Under the pieces are notes generated by a model that was given only the letters and a program-made list of their open reading frames with translations, was not told the DNA's origin and made no database searches. DNA of 53,534 bases from CAYFQV01 sp964654185 (GTDB taxonomy: Bacteria; Spirochaetota; Spirochaetia; DSM-27196; PWMO01), in contig CAZZIE010000010.1 of assembly GCA_964654185.1 (NCBI GenBank), forward strand, positions 1-53,534. Direction: 5' to 3'. Below are positions 26,784 through 35,378 of this stretch, one piece after another; position 1 is the first letter of the stretch; each line of letters opens with the position of its first letter. Made by a program: the position numbers and the translations under genes.

Positions 26784-28208
26784 TCACGCGTTCAGCTTGT
26801 ACACCACCAGTGGCGACGTCTTTCCCTTCACCGACAGCTTGTAGGGCCCGTCGAAGGTGAGGTCCTCGATCTCGGCTGCGCCGTCGCGGGTCGGCCTGGA
26901 CACCAGGATCTCGCCGCGCTTCGCCGCGTTGCAGAGGCGCGCTGCGGTATTGACGGCGTCTCCGATTACCGTGTAGTCGGCACGCCGCTCGGATCCGATC
27001 ATTCCCAGAATCACTTCACCCAGATTAATGCCGATGCCGACGCGCAGGCCCTTGAAGGCATCCTCCGGCAGCTCCGCGAAGTGTCGCTGAATATCGACGG
27101 CCGCCCGGCACGCATGACCTGAGGCGTTCTCCCCGAGGAACAGGGCTACGACTTCGTCCCCGACGTACTTGTCAATGTCGCCGTTGTGCTCCTGGATGAT
27201 CTCACTCTGAGTGTTCAAGACCTCATTGAGGTTGGAAACGACCTCGTCGGAGTCGCGCCCCTCGGAGAAGCTGGTGAAGCCGCGGATGTCGCTGAACAGC
27301 AACGCCGCGGTTACGCGCTGGCCTACGTGGCCTTCGCCGATCGCGGCAATCGTCGACGAGGAGACGAACTTCCCCAGCTCGTAGCGCTCCCGAAGGCCCA
27401 CAACCATGTCGTTGACCGTGCCGCCGAGCTCGCCGATCTCGTCGCGCTTCTGCACGTCGCTGCGGACCGAGAAGTCGCCGTTCGTCACCGCACGGCAGAC
27501 GTCACCAATGCTGCGGATGGGCCGGACAACCGAGCGGCGGAGAAACTGCGTCAGCACAACCGAGAGAATGATCACCGCAGCGGCAAAGGCAGAGCCCGCA
27601 AGAATGACAACGTTCCGCTGCCGCTCTACCCGGGCGGTGACATCGTTCCTGATATCGATGACGCCGCGGACGTTGCCGCTCGTGCCGTGGCAGACAACGC
27701 ACTCCTGCATGTTGGGCAGGGGCCGGTATATGCGATAGAACCGCCGGCCCTCCTCCTCGACCGCAAAGGTCACCGTCTCCGCGTCGGGTCCCACGGCCCG
27801 GTCGAAGCGCTCATCCTGGACGCGGTAGGTCGGCTCCTGCGGGTCCGGCTTCAAGGCGAAGGCCTGGCGTCCGAGACGATCGTTGATCTCACGCACGGTT
27901 TCGTTGTCCATGAACGCCTCATTGCCGTTGGGGCGGAGGACGTGGATCTCATAGCTCGGATTGATCGTCTGCACCGCGTCGATGAAGTCGACGGCAATGG
28001 CCGCCTCTCCCGGCAGCATGAGCTGGGCGATCGCCTCGAAAAGGAGGTCCGACTGCTGCTCCAGCCCCTCCTGGGATGCGGACTCTATGGTCGTGAAGAG
28101 CTCACGTCCGAGGTAGAAGGTCAGAAGCCCGATTCCCGCACCGAGAGCGAGGATGATCAGGGCGTTGACCTTCGTAGAGATCGATACGAAGCGCCGGCGA
28201 CGTGCCAT
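26784..28208 (-). CDS. Membrane class III adenylate/guanylate cyclase with c-type heme motif and HAMP
   Basis: 474 residues. Helix 1 near 12-35, periplasmic sensor domain 36-197, helix 2 near 198-222, HAMP linker to ~275 (RRSVVRPIRSIGDVCRAVTN), then a cyclase domain from ~298. The sensor carries CVVCH (Cys170, Cys173, His174), the covalent c-type heme motif, in the Tll0287/DUF3365-like context LPNMQECVVCHGTSG. Catalytic residues present: metal Asp307 (FSDIRG) and Asp351 (VGDE), base-selecting Lys347 and Asp411 (DYTVIGD), Asn420 and Arg424, so cAMP is the likely product. ATG 28208 follows GGAGG. It probably senses redox state or a gas ligand outside the membrane and signals inward, perhaps to the CNG-like channel nearby. 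Confidence 0.88.
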   Translation of the reverse strand: MARRRRFVSISTKVNALIILALGAGIGLLTFYLGRELFTTIESASQEGLEQQSDLLFEAIAQLMLPGEAAIAVDFIDAVQTINPSYEIHVLRPNGNEAFMDNETVREINDRLGRQAFALKPDPQEPTYRVQDERFDRAVGPDAETVTFAVEEEGRRFYRIYRPLPNMQECVVCHGTSGNVRGVIDIRNDVTARVERQRNVVILAGSAFAAAVIILSVVLTQFLRRSVVRPIRSIGDVCRAVTNGDFSVRSDVQKRDEIGELGGTVNDMVVGLRERYELGKFVSSSTIAAIGEGHVGQRVTAALLFSDIRGFTSFSEGRDSDEVVSNLNEVLNTQSEIIQEHNGDIDKYVGDEVVALFLGENASGHACRAAVDIQRHFAELPEDAFKGLRVGIGINLGEVILGMIGSERRADYTVIGDAVNTAARLCNAAKRGEILVSRPTRDGAAEIEDLTFDGPYKLSVKGKTSPLVVYKLNA

Positions 28209-28336
28209 TCGAGGGTGCCTCCAATGACTCAAGCGTAGGCTCGCCGGCGCCCCGAAGCAAGGCTCAGAGGCGCTATCGACCAGTTGTCCGGGTCACGCCG
28301 GGGAGCAGCTCGCAGCCGCCCCGGCCATCAGCTCCA

Positions 28337-31234
28337 CTACTCCTCGGTCACGATGAGGTTGTACTCGGCACCTCCGTCCCCGCTACCCAGACCGTCGACG
28401 CGGATGTACATCTCAGTTCCGGTGGGATCCACGCCGGCCACGGTCACATCCGTGTTGGGGTCCTGATAGAAGCCCTGGTCAAGCAGGGTTGTGAAACCCG
28501 CTCCGTCGAAGATCTCGATCGATGCACCGAGGCCAAGAGAGGCCTGAAGGGTAACCGTGTACGTGGCAGCTGTGTCTGCCACCGTGACAACGTAGTAGCT
28601 GCTGTCTGCAACGGCCACCGTGCCGCCAAAGGTCGTCGAACCGGCCGCTGCGCTGCCAATGTCGATCGGGGCGCTGTCCGTACCTTCACTCACCGGCGCC
28701 GCGGAGCCGGGAGTGACCGTTAGGTCGAAGTACGAACCCTCCGCATCCATGGACTGGACCTGGATGTGCAGTGCGTCCTCGGTGAAGTCGAGATCCGCGA
28801 CGATCTCATCCGTCGTGTCTGCTTCAGTGGAAGAGCGGAAGAGCGCCCCTTCGGTCCCGTCCGGCTGCGCCGCGTGGACGTGGAGATTGGCATTCCGCTC
28901 GAGACCGGTAAGCGTCACGCTGTAGAAGAGCGTCGGATCCACAGATACCGTATAGTAGCTAATCGGGTCGGAGAAGGAGCCGCCGACGACGCCGGCGTGG
29001 GTGACCTCCACCGATTCGGCCGAACCGATCGACAGCGGCGCGCTACTCGAACCTTCTGCACTCAGAGCGGGTGGAATCACCTGCAGTCTCGTCGGAGCAT
29101 TGACCGAGTATGGTCTGTCCGTGACGACACGGATGTAGAGGTACCCACTCGCGGGAGTTATCCCGGAGACGGCGATGAACGAGTCGTCCCAGTCATTGAT
29201 CTCGAACGCAACCGGGCTGGCCGAGAAGTCCGGCTGATCGTACACGTACAGCTCATCGGTGTAGTTGCCGTCAATGTTCTCCAGGCGAACTCCGTACGAA
29301 GCCGTAACATCCACCGGGACGGCAAAATAGCTCGTACCGCCTTCAAAGAACTTGAGATCATAGTCGCCGGTTGTCTCCGAGATGTAGACGCTCGCATCCG
29401 CCAGTACCCACGGGCTCGTTGGCGTCCCGAATCCTACCGGAGTGACCACGACCTGGTAGGAGCTGCCGGACGGCTGCCCCGATGCATCCACACTGATGTA
29501 CAGGGCACTACCGGATGCAACTACGTTCTCCACCACCTTGTCGGCCGTCCCCGAAGTGTAGTCGAAATCAAGCAGCGTACTGAAGCTATCGCTGTACACG
29601 TTCAACCCGACTTCCGTTCCGAGCCCTGTCACTTCAACCAGATAGGTCGCGTTCGTCTCAACCGGGACCGAGTAGTAGCTGTACTCTCCAGCGGCGACTT
29701 CCCCGGACAGGGTCTGCTCGTGGTCACCCGCATCGGGAATGGCCACAGGATCACTCACGGTGCCATCGCTCTGGTAGGCAGAGCCGCCTGGCTGCACAGT
29801 AAGAGAGAAGGATGTCTCGCTGTTCCCTGCCACCCGCACATACATGGTGTCGGCGTCAGGGGTGTAATCGGAGATCAATTCATCTTCACTTCCGCTGTTC
29901 TGGCTACTCGCACCAACCGTCGTACCATCGGATTCGTACAAATACAAACTGACGGCCTTGCCCGTTTCCACGTCGAGTCCCGTAAGGTTCACTGTATAGG
30001 TGCGCTGGTCGGATACCGCCACCTCATACCAGCTGTTGGACCGTACGCTTCCGTCGTGAGCCACCATCTCCGTCGACGCGTTCCCTATGTCAATTGGATT
30101 CGTCTGGTTCCCTTCGTTGCGGAATCTCTGGTTCACGGAGATAGTGAAGCCCGTGCTGTCGGCGGTTGCGCTCTGGGAACCGGTAACGATCAGGTAGACC
30201 GTTTCCGCCGGCGGATCCGCATCGCGCTGCCCATCCGAGTAACTGATACCGAGGGGCCCGCTGAACTCTCCGCTACTGTACGCGCTGTAGGCACTCAGGT
30301 TCACGCCTACGTCACTGCCGCCGACGAGGAAATCGTAGAACCGTTCCGGGTCCACGGTAACCTGATAGTAGCTGACCGATCCGGTCGGCACCGTGCCGTC
30401 GAAGCTCAGATTCTGGGTCGAAGCATCCCCAATGGTGAGGGGATTGTCGGGTGTGCCCTGCGCCGCATCCGTCGCAGCCGGCACCACGACATCGATTCCC
30501 GCCGTGGTGGCAACAGTGGAGTCCGACGTACGCGTAATCCTGAGCGTCAGGGTTACGGTTGTGTCGATTCGGGGCGGATACACCGTACCTCCGGTGGTCA
30601 CGACCGACTCGTCGGAAGATGACTGAATGGCGATGGTGAATCCCTCGGGCACCTCCGGGAGAGTGAGGTGCGTCGCACCCTTCGCAGGCGCGGCGATCTC
30701 GGTGATACCCTCGGCGACTTCGGCGGGAGTCGCTTCCGAGACTGCGGCCTGATGATTCACCGCCACGTTGTACGTGAGGGATGACGACCCATCTGCAGAA
30801 GTCACGCCTACCACGATCGAAAAGGTGTTCGCGTGTTGCTGAAGATCAATGGAACTGGAATACGAGCCGGTACCGCTTCCGGACTGTCCTCCTGAAGGGA
30901 CATCCACCGAGATCTGCGCCTGCGAAACCTCCGCTTCCAGCTCCAGGGCAACGCTGGTGACACCTTCGGCGACGTCCAGATCGTAATCGAAGTGCTCGGG
31001 CGCAAACGTCGGGTCCAGGGTCCCTTGACTGAAGAACAGCCGCGAGAGCCGAGCAACCGCCCCGTCATCTCCAGGATCGTCCGAACCGCCACCCAGCAGG
31101 GGCGACGAACAAGCGACAACAGACAGTACCCCTACGAACAGGCACAGCCACATGGTACGTTGTCTTGAGAGAGTTGACCGAACAGCGCTGCGGCTTTCGA
31201 ACCTTTGATCCTTCACGATTGAGCCCCCACACAT
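28337..31234 (-). CDS. Large lipoprotein with cadherin-like domain and six PPC-like repeats
   Basis: 965 residues. Lipoprotein signal MWLCLFVGVLSVVAC. Residues ~60-170 match a cadherin-like beta-sandwich (LSRLFFSQGTLDPTFAPEHF ... TLDP..F.P..Y). After ~250 come about six similar units of ~110 residues; they begin G(T/S)xxxPxxIGxA and contain SYYxVxVD...Y.V.L.GL (e.g. GTDSAPIDIGSAAAGSTTFG), resembling bacterial prepeptidase C-terminal domains. A cell-surface binding protein is likely. The ATG at 31234 follows AAGAGG; a GTG at 31216 is possible. Highly Asp/Ser/Thr-rich composition suggests a salty habitat. Confidence 0.78.
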   Translation of the reverse strand: MCGGSIVKDQRFESRSAVRSTLSRQRTMWLCLFVGVLSVVACSSPLLGGGSDDPGDDGAVARLSRLFFSQGTLDPTFAPEHFDYDLDVAEGVTSVALELEAEVSQAQISVDVPSGGQSGSGTGSYSSSIDLQQHANTFSIVVGVTSADGSSSLTYNVAVNHQAAVSEATPAEVAEGITEIAAPAKGATHLTLPEVPEGFTIAIQSSSDESVVTTGGTVYPPRIDTTVTLTLRITRTSDSTVATTAGIDVVVPAATDAAQGTPDNPLTIGDASTQNLSFDGTVPTGSVSYYQVTVDPERFYDFLVGGSDVGVNLSAYSAYSSGEFSGPLGISYSDGQRDADPPAETVYLIVTGSQSATADSTGFTISVNQRFRNEGNQTNPIDIGNASTEMVAHDGSVRSNSWYEVAVSDQRTYTVNLTGLDVETGKAVSLYLYESDGTTVGASSQNSGSEDELISDYTPDADTMYVRVAGNSETSFSLTVQPGGSAYQSDGTVSDPVAIPDAGDHEQTLSGEVAAGEYSYYSVPVETNATYLVEVTGLGTEVGLNVYSDSFSTLLDFDYTSGTADKVVENVVASGSALYISVDASGQPSGSSYQVVVTPVGFGTPTSPWVLADASVYISETTGDYDLKFFEGGTSYFAVPVDVTASYGVRLENIDGNYTDELYVYDQPDFSASPVAFEINDWDDSFIAVSGITPASGYLYIRVVTDRPYSVNAPTRLQVIPPALSAEGSSSAPLSIGSAESVEVTHAGVVGGSFSDPISYYTVSVDPTLFYSVTLTGLERNANLHVHAAQPDGTEGALFRSSTEADTTDEIVADLDFTEDALHIQVQSMDAEGSYFDLTVTPGSAAPVSEGTDSAPIDIGSAAAGSTTFGGTVAVADSSYYVVTVADTAATYTVTLQASLGLGASIEIFDGAGFTTLLDQGFYQDPNTDVTVAGVDPTGTEMYIRVDGLGSGDGGAEYNLIVTEE

Positions 31235-31415
31235 TGCCGCCTCTTACGACGCGACGGAATAGGTGCTACCAGCAACTCCCGAACCAAGACACAAGCTCAG
31301 AGCGGAACAGGCGTAACTCATTCCTTCATTTGTACTTACGGAAATCTCATCTCAGGTTCAGTCTTGCACGTGACCGCGTATCTCAACCTTGTTTGATTCG
31401 GAAGCGCCGCACATT

Positions 31416-31447
31416 GGCGGCCGATCAACATATGTTGATCGGCCGCC
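31416..31447. terminator. 32-bp perfect palindrome downstream of etfA
   Basis: A perfect 32-bp palindrome centred on CATATG (arm: GGCGGCCGATCAACAT) begins 9 bp after the etfA stop. It would make a 16-bp hairpin in either RNA strand. No T-run follows on the minus strand, so it may be a bidirectional Rho-independent-like stop, an mRNA 3' barrier, or a protein-binding site. The surrounding 31235-31456 is unusually AT-rich for the window and shows no gene. Confidence 0.5.
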
Positions 31448-31456
31448 GGCGCTCGG

Positions 31457-32530
31457 TCATACCTCCTGCAGTGCGGGCGTTGCGGCGCCGTCGTCCACCG
31501 TCGGGGTGGGTCCTCCGTCGCCGGTCCCGGCCCCGTCCCCGGCCCCGGCCCCGGGCGCAATGCCGAGCTCGGCAAGGACCGCGGGGACGATCTTCGTCGC
31601 ATCTCCGACCACCCCGATATCGGCAACGTCGAAGATGGGAGCGTCGGGGTCCTTGTTCACGGCGACTATGAACTCGCTCTCCTCCATGCCGGCAAGGTGC
31701 TGGATCTGGCCGGAGATGCCCAGGGCCATGTACACGCCGGGACGGACGGTCTTGCCGGTCTGGCCGACCTGGCGATCCTTCTCCAGCCACCCGGCGTCGA
31801 TTACCGCCCGCGATCCGGAGACCTCTCCGGACAGGCGGCCGGCCAGGGTGTAGATCGGGTCGAGCCGGCGGGGNNNNNNNNNNACCTTGGCGTCCTCAAT
31901 GTTGACGCGCCGGTCGTCGGCCTTCACGACGGCAAGGACCTCGACGTTGCGGTCGGCCGCGCTGAGGCCGGCGTCGAGCTTCACCACCTCCCCGGTCCGG
32001 CGCGCGTCGAAGTCCGGGCGCACCATGACGCCGGGGCGCACCGTCGACATCTGCGGCCGCCGGTCCGGACAGATGATCGTGGCCATGATGTTGCCCCCGA
32101 AGGCGGGCCGCGTCATGAGCAGATTCTGAGACTCCGGGTCGATGCTCAAGGCCGTGCAGTCCGCGGTCAGCCCGGTGTAGATCCGGGCGGCGACCCGCGG
32201 CGCCAGGTCGCGGCCGATCGCCGTGGCGCCGAAGAGGACGATCTCCGGTGTCTCCGTCTCGATCGCCGCCACGACCGCCTTCGTGTAGGGCTCACTCGTG
32301 AAGGGCTCGAGGACATCGTCATCAATGACGACGACCCGGTCTGCGCCGTGCCCGACGGCGGTGTCCGCCAGCAACTCAACGCCGCGCCCGGGGATCACCG
32401 CGACGACGTCCTGCCCGCGGACATCCGCGAGTTCCCGCGCCTTCCCCAGGAGCTCGAGGGAGACCGGCTGCACTACTCCCTCGCGCTGTTCCATGACGAC
32501 CATGACGTTCCGATATGTTTTCGCTTCCAT
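31457..32530 (-). CDS. etfA: Electron transfer flavoprotein alpha subunit
   Basis: About 357 residues, interrupted by 10 N. The N-terminal domain is complete (MEAKTYRNVMVVMEQREGV; PEIVLFGATAIGRDLAPRVA; MTRPAFGGNIMATI). The C-terminal FAD-binding part reads DPIYTLAGRLSGEVSGSRAV, VGQTGKTVRPGVYMALGISG and QIQHLAGMEESEFIVAVNKD. The N run falls exactly where the conserved GGRG loop should be, so about ten or more residues are missing from the assembly, not necessarily from the gene. The C-terminus has a low-complexity tail (GAGAGDGAGTGDGGPTPTV). It accepts electrons from the acyl-CoA dehydrogenase as an EtfAB dimer. ATG 32530 follows GAGGAG; 72 bp behind etfB. Confidence 0.95.
   Translation of the reverse strand: MEAKTYRNVMVVMEQREGVVQPVSLELLGKARELADVRGQDVVAVIPGRGVELLADTAVGHGADRVVVIDDDVLEPFTSEPYTKAVVAAIETETPEIVLFGATAIGRDLAPRVAARIYTGLTADCTALSIDPESQNLLMTRPAFGGNIMATIICPDRRPQMSTVRPGVMVRPDFDARRTGEVVKLDAGLSAADRNVEVLAVVKADDRRVNIEDAKXXXXPRRLDPIYTLAGRLSGEVSGSRAVIDAGWLEKDRQVGQTGKTVRPGVYMALGISGQIQHLAGMEESEFIVAVNKDPDAPIFDVADIGVVGDATKIVPAVLAELGIAPGAGAGDGAGTGDGGPTPTVDDGAATPALQEV
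31874..31883. other. Assembly gap (10 N) inside etfA
   Basis: Ten N bases, probably a placeholder of unknown true length. The flanking GC-rich sequence (CGAGCCGGCGGGG) and the missing conserved glycine-rich FAD loop of EtfA suggest collapsed or unread GC-rich sequence. Confidence 0.95.
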
Positions 32531-32602
32531 GCTGTTTGCTCCTCTCGTGTCGTGCTGTCGTGTGCCGTGCTGTCTCGCGCCGGGGTTCCGGCCCGGCCGG
32601 CC

Positions 32603-33469
32603 TCAGTTGAGGACGTAGCGCTCCCGGAGGCGGTCGACAATGAAGCGCGCCGCTTCCTTCGGGGCGAGCTCCTGCTTCTCACCGGCGCGGTTGATCTTCT
32701 TCTTCTCCGAGGACTTCACCTTGGTGGGCGAGCCCTTGAGTCCCAGGTGCGCCGGGTCGACATCAATGTCGTCCAGGGTCCAGTGCTCGACGCTGTCGTT
32801 CCGCCACGCCTGATACACCGCACCGATGCGCATGTACCGCGGCTCGTTGATCTCCTTGAGGACGGTGATGAGGCAGGGCATCTGAACCCGCAGCAGGTGG
32901 TAGCCGTCCTCGAAGGCGCGCTTCACCACGAGGGAGCGCTCCTCCCGCTCGATCTCCTCGACGTACGCCACCGACGGAATGCCCAGGTGCTCGGCGATCT
33001 GCGGCCCCACCTGGGCGGTGTCGCCGTCGATCGCCTGGCGTCCGGCAATGATGAGGTCGTACTCCAGGTTTCGGAGCGCCCCGGCCAGGGCGCTCGAGGT
33101 CGCCCAGGTGTCGGAGCCGGCGAAGGCGCGATCGCTCAGGAGGATGGCGCGATCGGCGCCCATGGCCTGCGCCTCCCGGAGGGCGTCCTTCGCTTTGGAC
33201 GGCCCCATGGAGAGCACCGTGATGTGCACATCCGACCGGCCGCCGGCAGGGCCGTCGGCATCGGCACTAATTGAGGCTTCTCCGGCGGCGGTCCTCCCGG
33301 CAATGCCGGCCGTCGCGGCTTCCTTCAGGCGAAGCGCAGCCTCCAGACCCGCCTTGTCGTCGGGATTGATGATGGAGGGCACGCCCTTGCGGATGAGGGT
33401 GCCCGTCTCCGGGTCCAGGCGGACCTCCGTGGTATCGGGTACCTGCTTCATGCAGACAACTATGTTCAT
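32603..33469 (-). CDS. etfB: Electron transfer flavoprotein beta subunit
   Basis: 288 residues. N-terminus MNIVVCMKQVPDTTEVRLDP is family-typical, and the signature AGRQAIDGDTAQVGPQIAEH appears near 143-162, with VPSVAYVEEI-like phrase GIPSVAYVEEIERE after it. It binds AMP or a second FAD and docks the dehydrogenase. A short insertion around 52-75 (AGIAGRTAAGEASISADAD) is longer than usual. ATG 33469 has AAGGAG nine bases upstream. Order maoC-like, acyl-CoA dehydrogenase, etfB, etfA indicates one operon; bifurcating Bcd-Etf (to ferredoxin) or plain beta-oxidation are both possible. Confidence 0.95.
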   Translation of the reverse strand: MNIVVCMKQVPDTTEVRLDPETGTLIRKGVPSIINPDDKAGLEAALRLKEAATAGIAGRTAAGEASISADADGPAGGRSDVHITVLSMGPSKAKDALREAQAMGADRAILLSDRAFAGSDTWATSSALAGALRNLEYDLIIAGRQAIDGDTAQVGPQIAEHLGIPSVAYVEEIEREERSLVVKRAFEDGYHLLRVQMPCLITVLKEINEPRYMRIGAVYQAWRNDSVEHWTLDDIDVDPAHLGLKGSPTKVKSSEKKKINRAGEKQELAPKEAARFIVDRLRERYVLN

Positions 33470-33530
33470 TGCTCGCGTCTCCTTGATGTCGCTCGGGGTG
33501 ATGTCGCGGTCGCGTTGATGTCGCTCAGGG

Positions 33531-33569
33531 CTCAGTTCAGGAGCTCAGTTCAGGAGCTCAGTTCAGGAG
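33531..33569. repeat. 13-bp tandem repeat, 3 perfect copies
   Basis: CTCAGTTCAGGAG occurs three times in a row (33531-33543, 33544-33556, 33557-33569). The last copy contains the stop codon and last codons of the acyl-CoA dehydrogenase gene, and the others extend into the gap before etfB. An imperfect duplication (TTGATGTCGCTC) also occurs just upstream at about 33483 and 33515. Confidence 0.9.
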
Positions 33570-34697
33570 TCCGGCGGAGATGACCATCTTCTGCACCTCC
33601 GAGGTGCCCTCGTAGATCTCCGTGATCTTGGCGTCCCGGAACATGCGCTCCACCTCGTACTCCCGGGTGAAGCCGTAGCCGCCGTGAAGCTGAATGGCCC
33701 GGGTGGTCACATCCATGGCGGCCCGGGAGGCGACGAGCTTGGCCATGGCCGCCTCGCCGCTGAAGGGCTTGCCGGCGTCCTTGAACCACGCCGCCTTGTA
33801 GGTGAGAAGCCGCGCGGCCTCCACCTTCGCCGCCATGTCCGCCAGCTCGAACTGCGTGTTCTGGAACTTTGCGATGCTTCGGCCGAACTGCCGGCGCTCC
33901 TTCACGTACTCCACGGTTCGATCCAGTGCCCCCTGGGCGATGCCGAGGGCCTGCGCCGCAATGCCGATCCGTCCACTGTCGAGGGTCTTCATGGCGATCT
34001 TGAATCCCTTCCCCTCCCCGCTGAGGATGTTGCCTGCCGGAATCCGGACGTCCTCCAGAATGAGCTCCGCCGTGGCGGATCCCCGGATGCCGAGCTTCTT
34101 CTCCTTCGGTCCCACGGAGAACCCCGGCGTGTCCGCGGGCACCACGAAGGCGGAGATCCCGCGGGTTCCTGCGGCCTTGTCGGTCATGGCGGTGATCACG
34201 TAGGTGTCCGCGTAGCCGGAGTTGGTAATGAACATCTTGGTGCCGTTGAGGAGGTACTCGTCTCCATCCAGGACTGCGGTGGTGTGCTGGGAGGCGGCGT
34301 CGGTTCCGGCGTTGGGCTCGGTCAGGGCGAAGGCGCCCAGGGTCCTGCCGGACGCGAGCGGCACCAGGAACTCCTCTTTCTGGCCGTCGGTGCCGAACTC
34401 GAAGAGCGGCCCCGCCGCCAGGGAGACGTGCGCCGAGAGGACGACCCCCGTGGTCGCGCAGGCGCGGGAGAGCTCCTCCACGGCAAGGGCGTAGCCGAGG
34501 TAGTCCCCGCCGGCGCCGCCGAGCTCCCGGGGATAGGGAATGCCGAAGAAGCCCACCGGGCGCATCTTCTCCACGGTCTCCGTGGGAAAGCGCTCCTCCT
34601 CATCGATCTCCGTGGCAATGGGCGCGACCTCCGCCTCGGCGAAGTCGCGGTACATCTTCTTCAGGGTTGCGTGTTCAGGACTGAGCTCGAAGGTCAT
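33558..34697 (-). CDS. Short/medium-chain acyl-CoA dehydrogenase (butyryl-CoA dehydrogenase-like)
   Basis: 379 residues. Family signatures: FALTEPNAGTDAASQHTTAV near 130-149 (FAD-binding), FITNSGYADTYVI, and the C-terminal IQLHGGYGFTREYEVERMFR with EIYEGTSEVQKMVI, whose Glu is the catalytic base of short-chain dehydrogenases. It converts acyl-CoA to trans-2-enoyl-CoA, passing electrons to EtfAB encoded downstream. The ATG at 34697 overlaps the maoC-like stop by one base (TGATG) and has AGGAGG seven bases upstream; a GTG at 34700 is also in frame. Substrate chain length cannot be fixed; context with Etf suggests butyryl/crotonyl-CoA. Confidence 0.92.
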   Translation of the reverse strand: MTFELSPEHATLKKMYRDFAEAEVAPIATEIDEEERFPTETVEKMRPVGFFGIPYPRELGGAGGDYLGYALAVEELSRACATTGVVLSAHVSLAAGPLFEFGTDGQKEEFLVPLASGRTLGAFALTEPNAGTDAASQHTTAVLDGDEYLLNGTKMFITNSGYADTYVITAMTDKAAGTRGISAFVVPADTPGFSVGPKEKKLGIRGSATAELILEDVRIPAGNILSGEGKGFKIAMKTLDSGRIGIAAQALGIAQGALDRTVEYVKERRQFGRSIAKFQNTQFELADMAAKVEAARLLTYKAAWFKDAGKPFSGEAAMAKLVASRAAMDVTTRAIQLHGGYGFTREYEVERMFRDAKITEIYEGTSEVQKMVISAGLLN

Positions 34698-35293
34698 CAC
34701 CTCACCTCCTGGGCAACGGCCTCGCGGTCGGGCGCGCCGGCGTTCTTCGTCGCGCCTGCGGTGTTGCCGGCGTCGGCGTCCGCACCGGCGCCCGCAGCCG
34801 TTGCCGCGTCGGCGGTCGTCGCCGCGTCAGCGCCGGCCTCTCCATTGGCGCCCGCTCCCGGGGCCGGCCGCGCCGCCGGCCTGGGCGGCATGACGGTTGC
34901 GTAGCCCTCGATCACCACCTCGCCCTCCTGGTTGGTGCAGACGGTCTTCAACTTCAGGAAGCGCTCCTTGATCTTCTCCGCGGCGGTGACCGTCGCGGTA
35001 ATGGTGTCGCCGAAGCGAACCGGAGCGGTGAAGGAGAGCTCCTGCCCGACGTAGATCGTGCCGGGACCCGGCAGCTGCATGCCCAGCACCGCGGAGATCA
35101 GCCCCGCCGAGAGCATGCCGTGAACAATCCGGCCGCCGAAGCGCGTATCCTCACTCGCCGACTGGTTGATGTGCGCAGGGTTCAGATCGGCGGTAATGCC
35201 TGCGTAGAGATAGGTATCCGTCTCGGTGAGCGTCTTGGAAAAGGACGCCGAGTCGCCGATGCGGATCTCGCTCAATGAAAGGCCTTGTTGCAT
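34697..35293 (-). CDS. MaoC-like (R)-enoyl-CoA hydratase with Ala-rich C-terminal tail
   Basis: 198 residues. Hot-dog hydratase 2 motif is seen as YAGITADLNPAHINQSASED, with catalytic Asp36 and His41, then FGGRIVHGMLSAGL. It hydrates trans-2-enoyl-CoA to (R)-3-hydroxyacyl-CoA (PhaJ-like). The last ~60 residues are an Ala/Gly/Asp-rich tail (ADAATTADAATAAGAGADAD) not found in the core family and probably disordered. First gene of the operon with the dehydrogenase and EtfBA, behind a good promoter. Start ATG 35293 follows AAGGAG. It gives the operon a reversible C4 acyl-CoA route (crotonyl-CoA hydration or reduction). Confidence 0.9.
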   Translation of the reverse strand: MQQGLSLSEIRIGDSASFSKTLTETDTYLYAGITADLNPAHINQSASEDTRFGGRIVHGMLSAGLISAVLGMQLPGPGTIYVGQELSFTAPVRFGDTITATVTAAEKIKERFLKLKTVCTNQEGEVVIEGYATVMPPRPAARPAPGAGANGEAGADAATTADAATAAGAGADADAGNTAGATKNAGAPDREAVAQEVR

Positions 35294-35339
35294 GGCTGTC
35301 TCCTTCTATCGGGGCGCCGGCACGTACTCCGTCGACCCC

Positions 35340-35359
35340 CTCAATCGCGCCGGATTGAG
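35340..35359. promoter_or_regulatory. Inverted repeat in leader of the acyl-CoA operon (possible operator)
   Basis: CTCAATC-GCGCCG-GATTGAG, two 7-bp arms with a 6-base spacer, lies just downstream of the predicted -10 and before the maoC-like gene. It could be the site of a TetR- or GntR-type regulator of acyl-CoA genes, or a leader hairpin. Confidence 0.5.
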
Positions 35360-35378
35360 TAGTGATTCATTTATCGAT

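Noticed and set aside
28766..30622. Long plus-strand frame opposite the large lipoprotein
   Set aside because: It is a shadow of the lipoprotein repeats, with no ribosome site or known fold.
31697..33274. Plus-strand frame opposite etfA and etfB
   Set aside because: The minus-strand genes are unmistakable EtfA and EtfB; the opposite frame also runs through the N gap.
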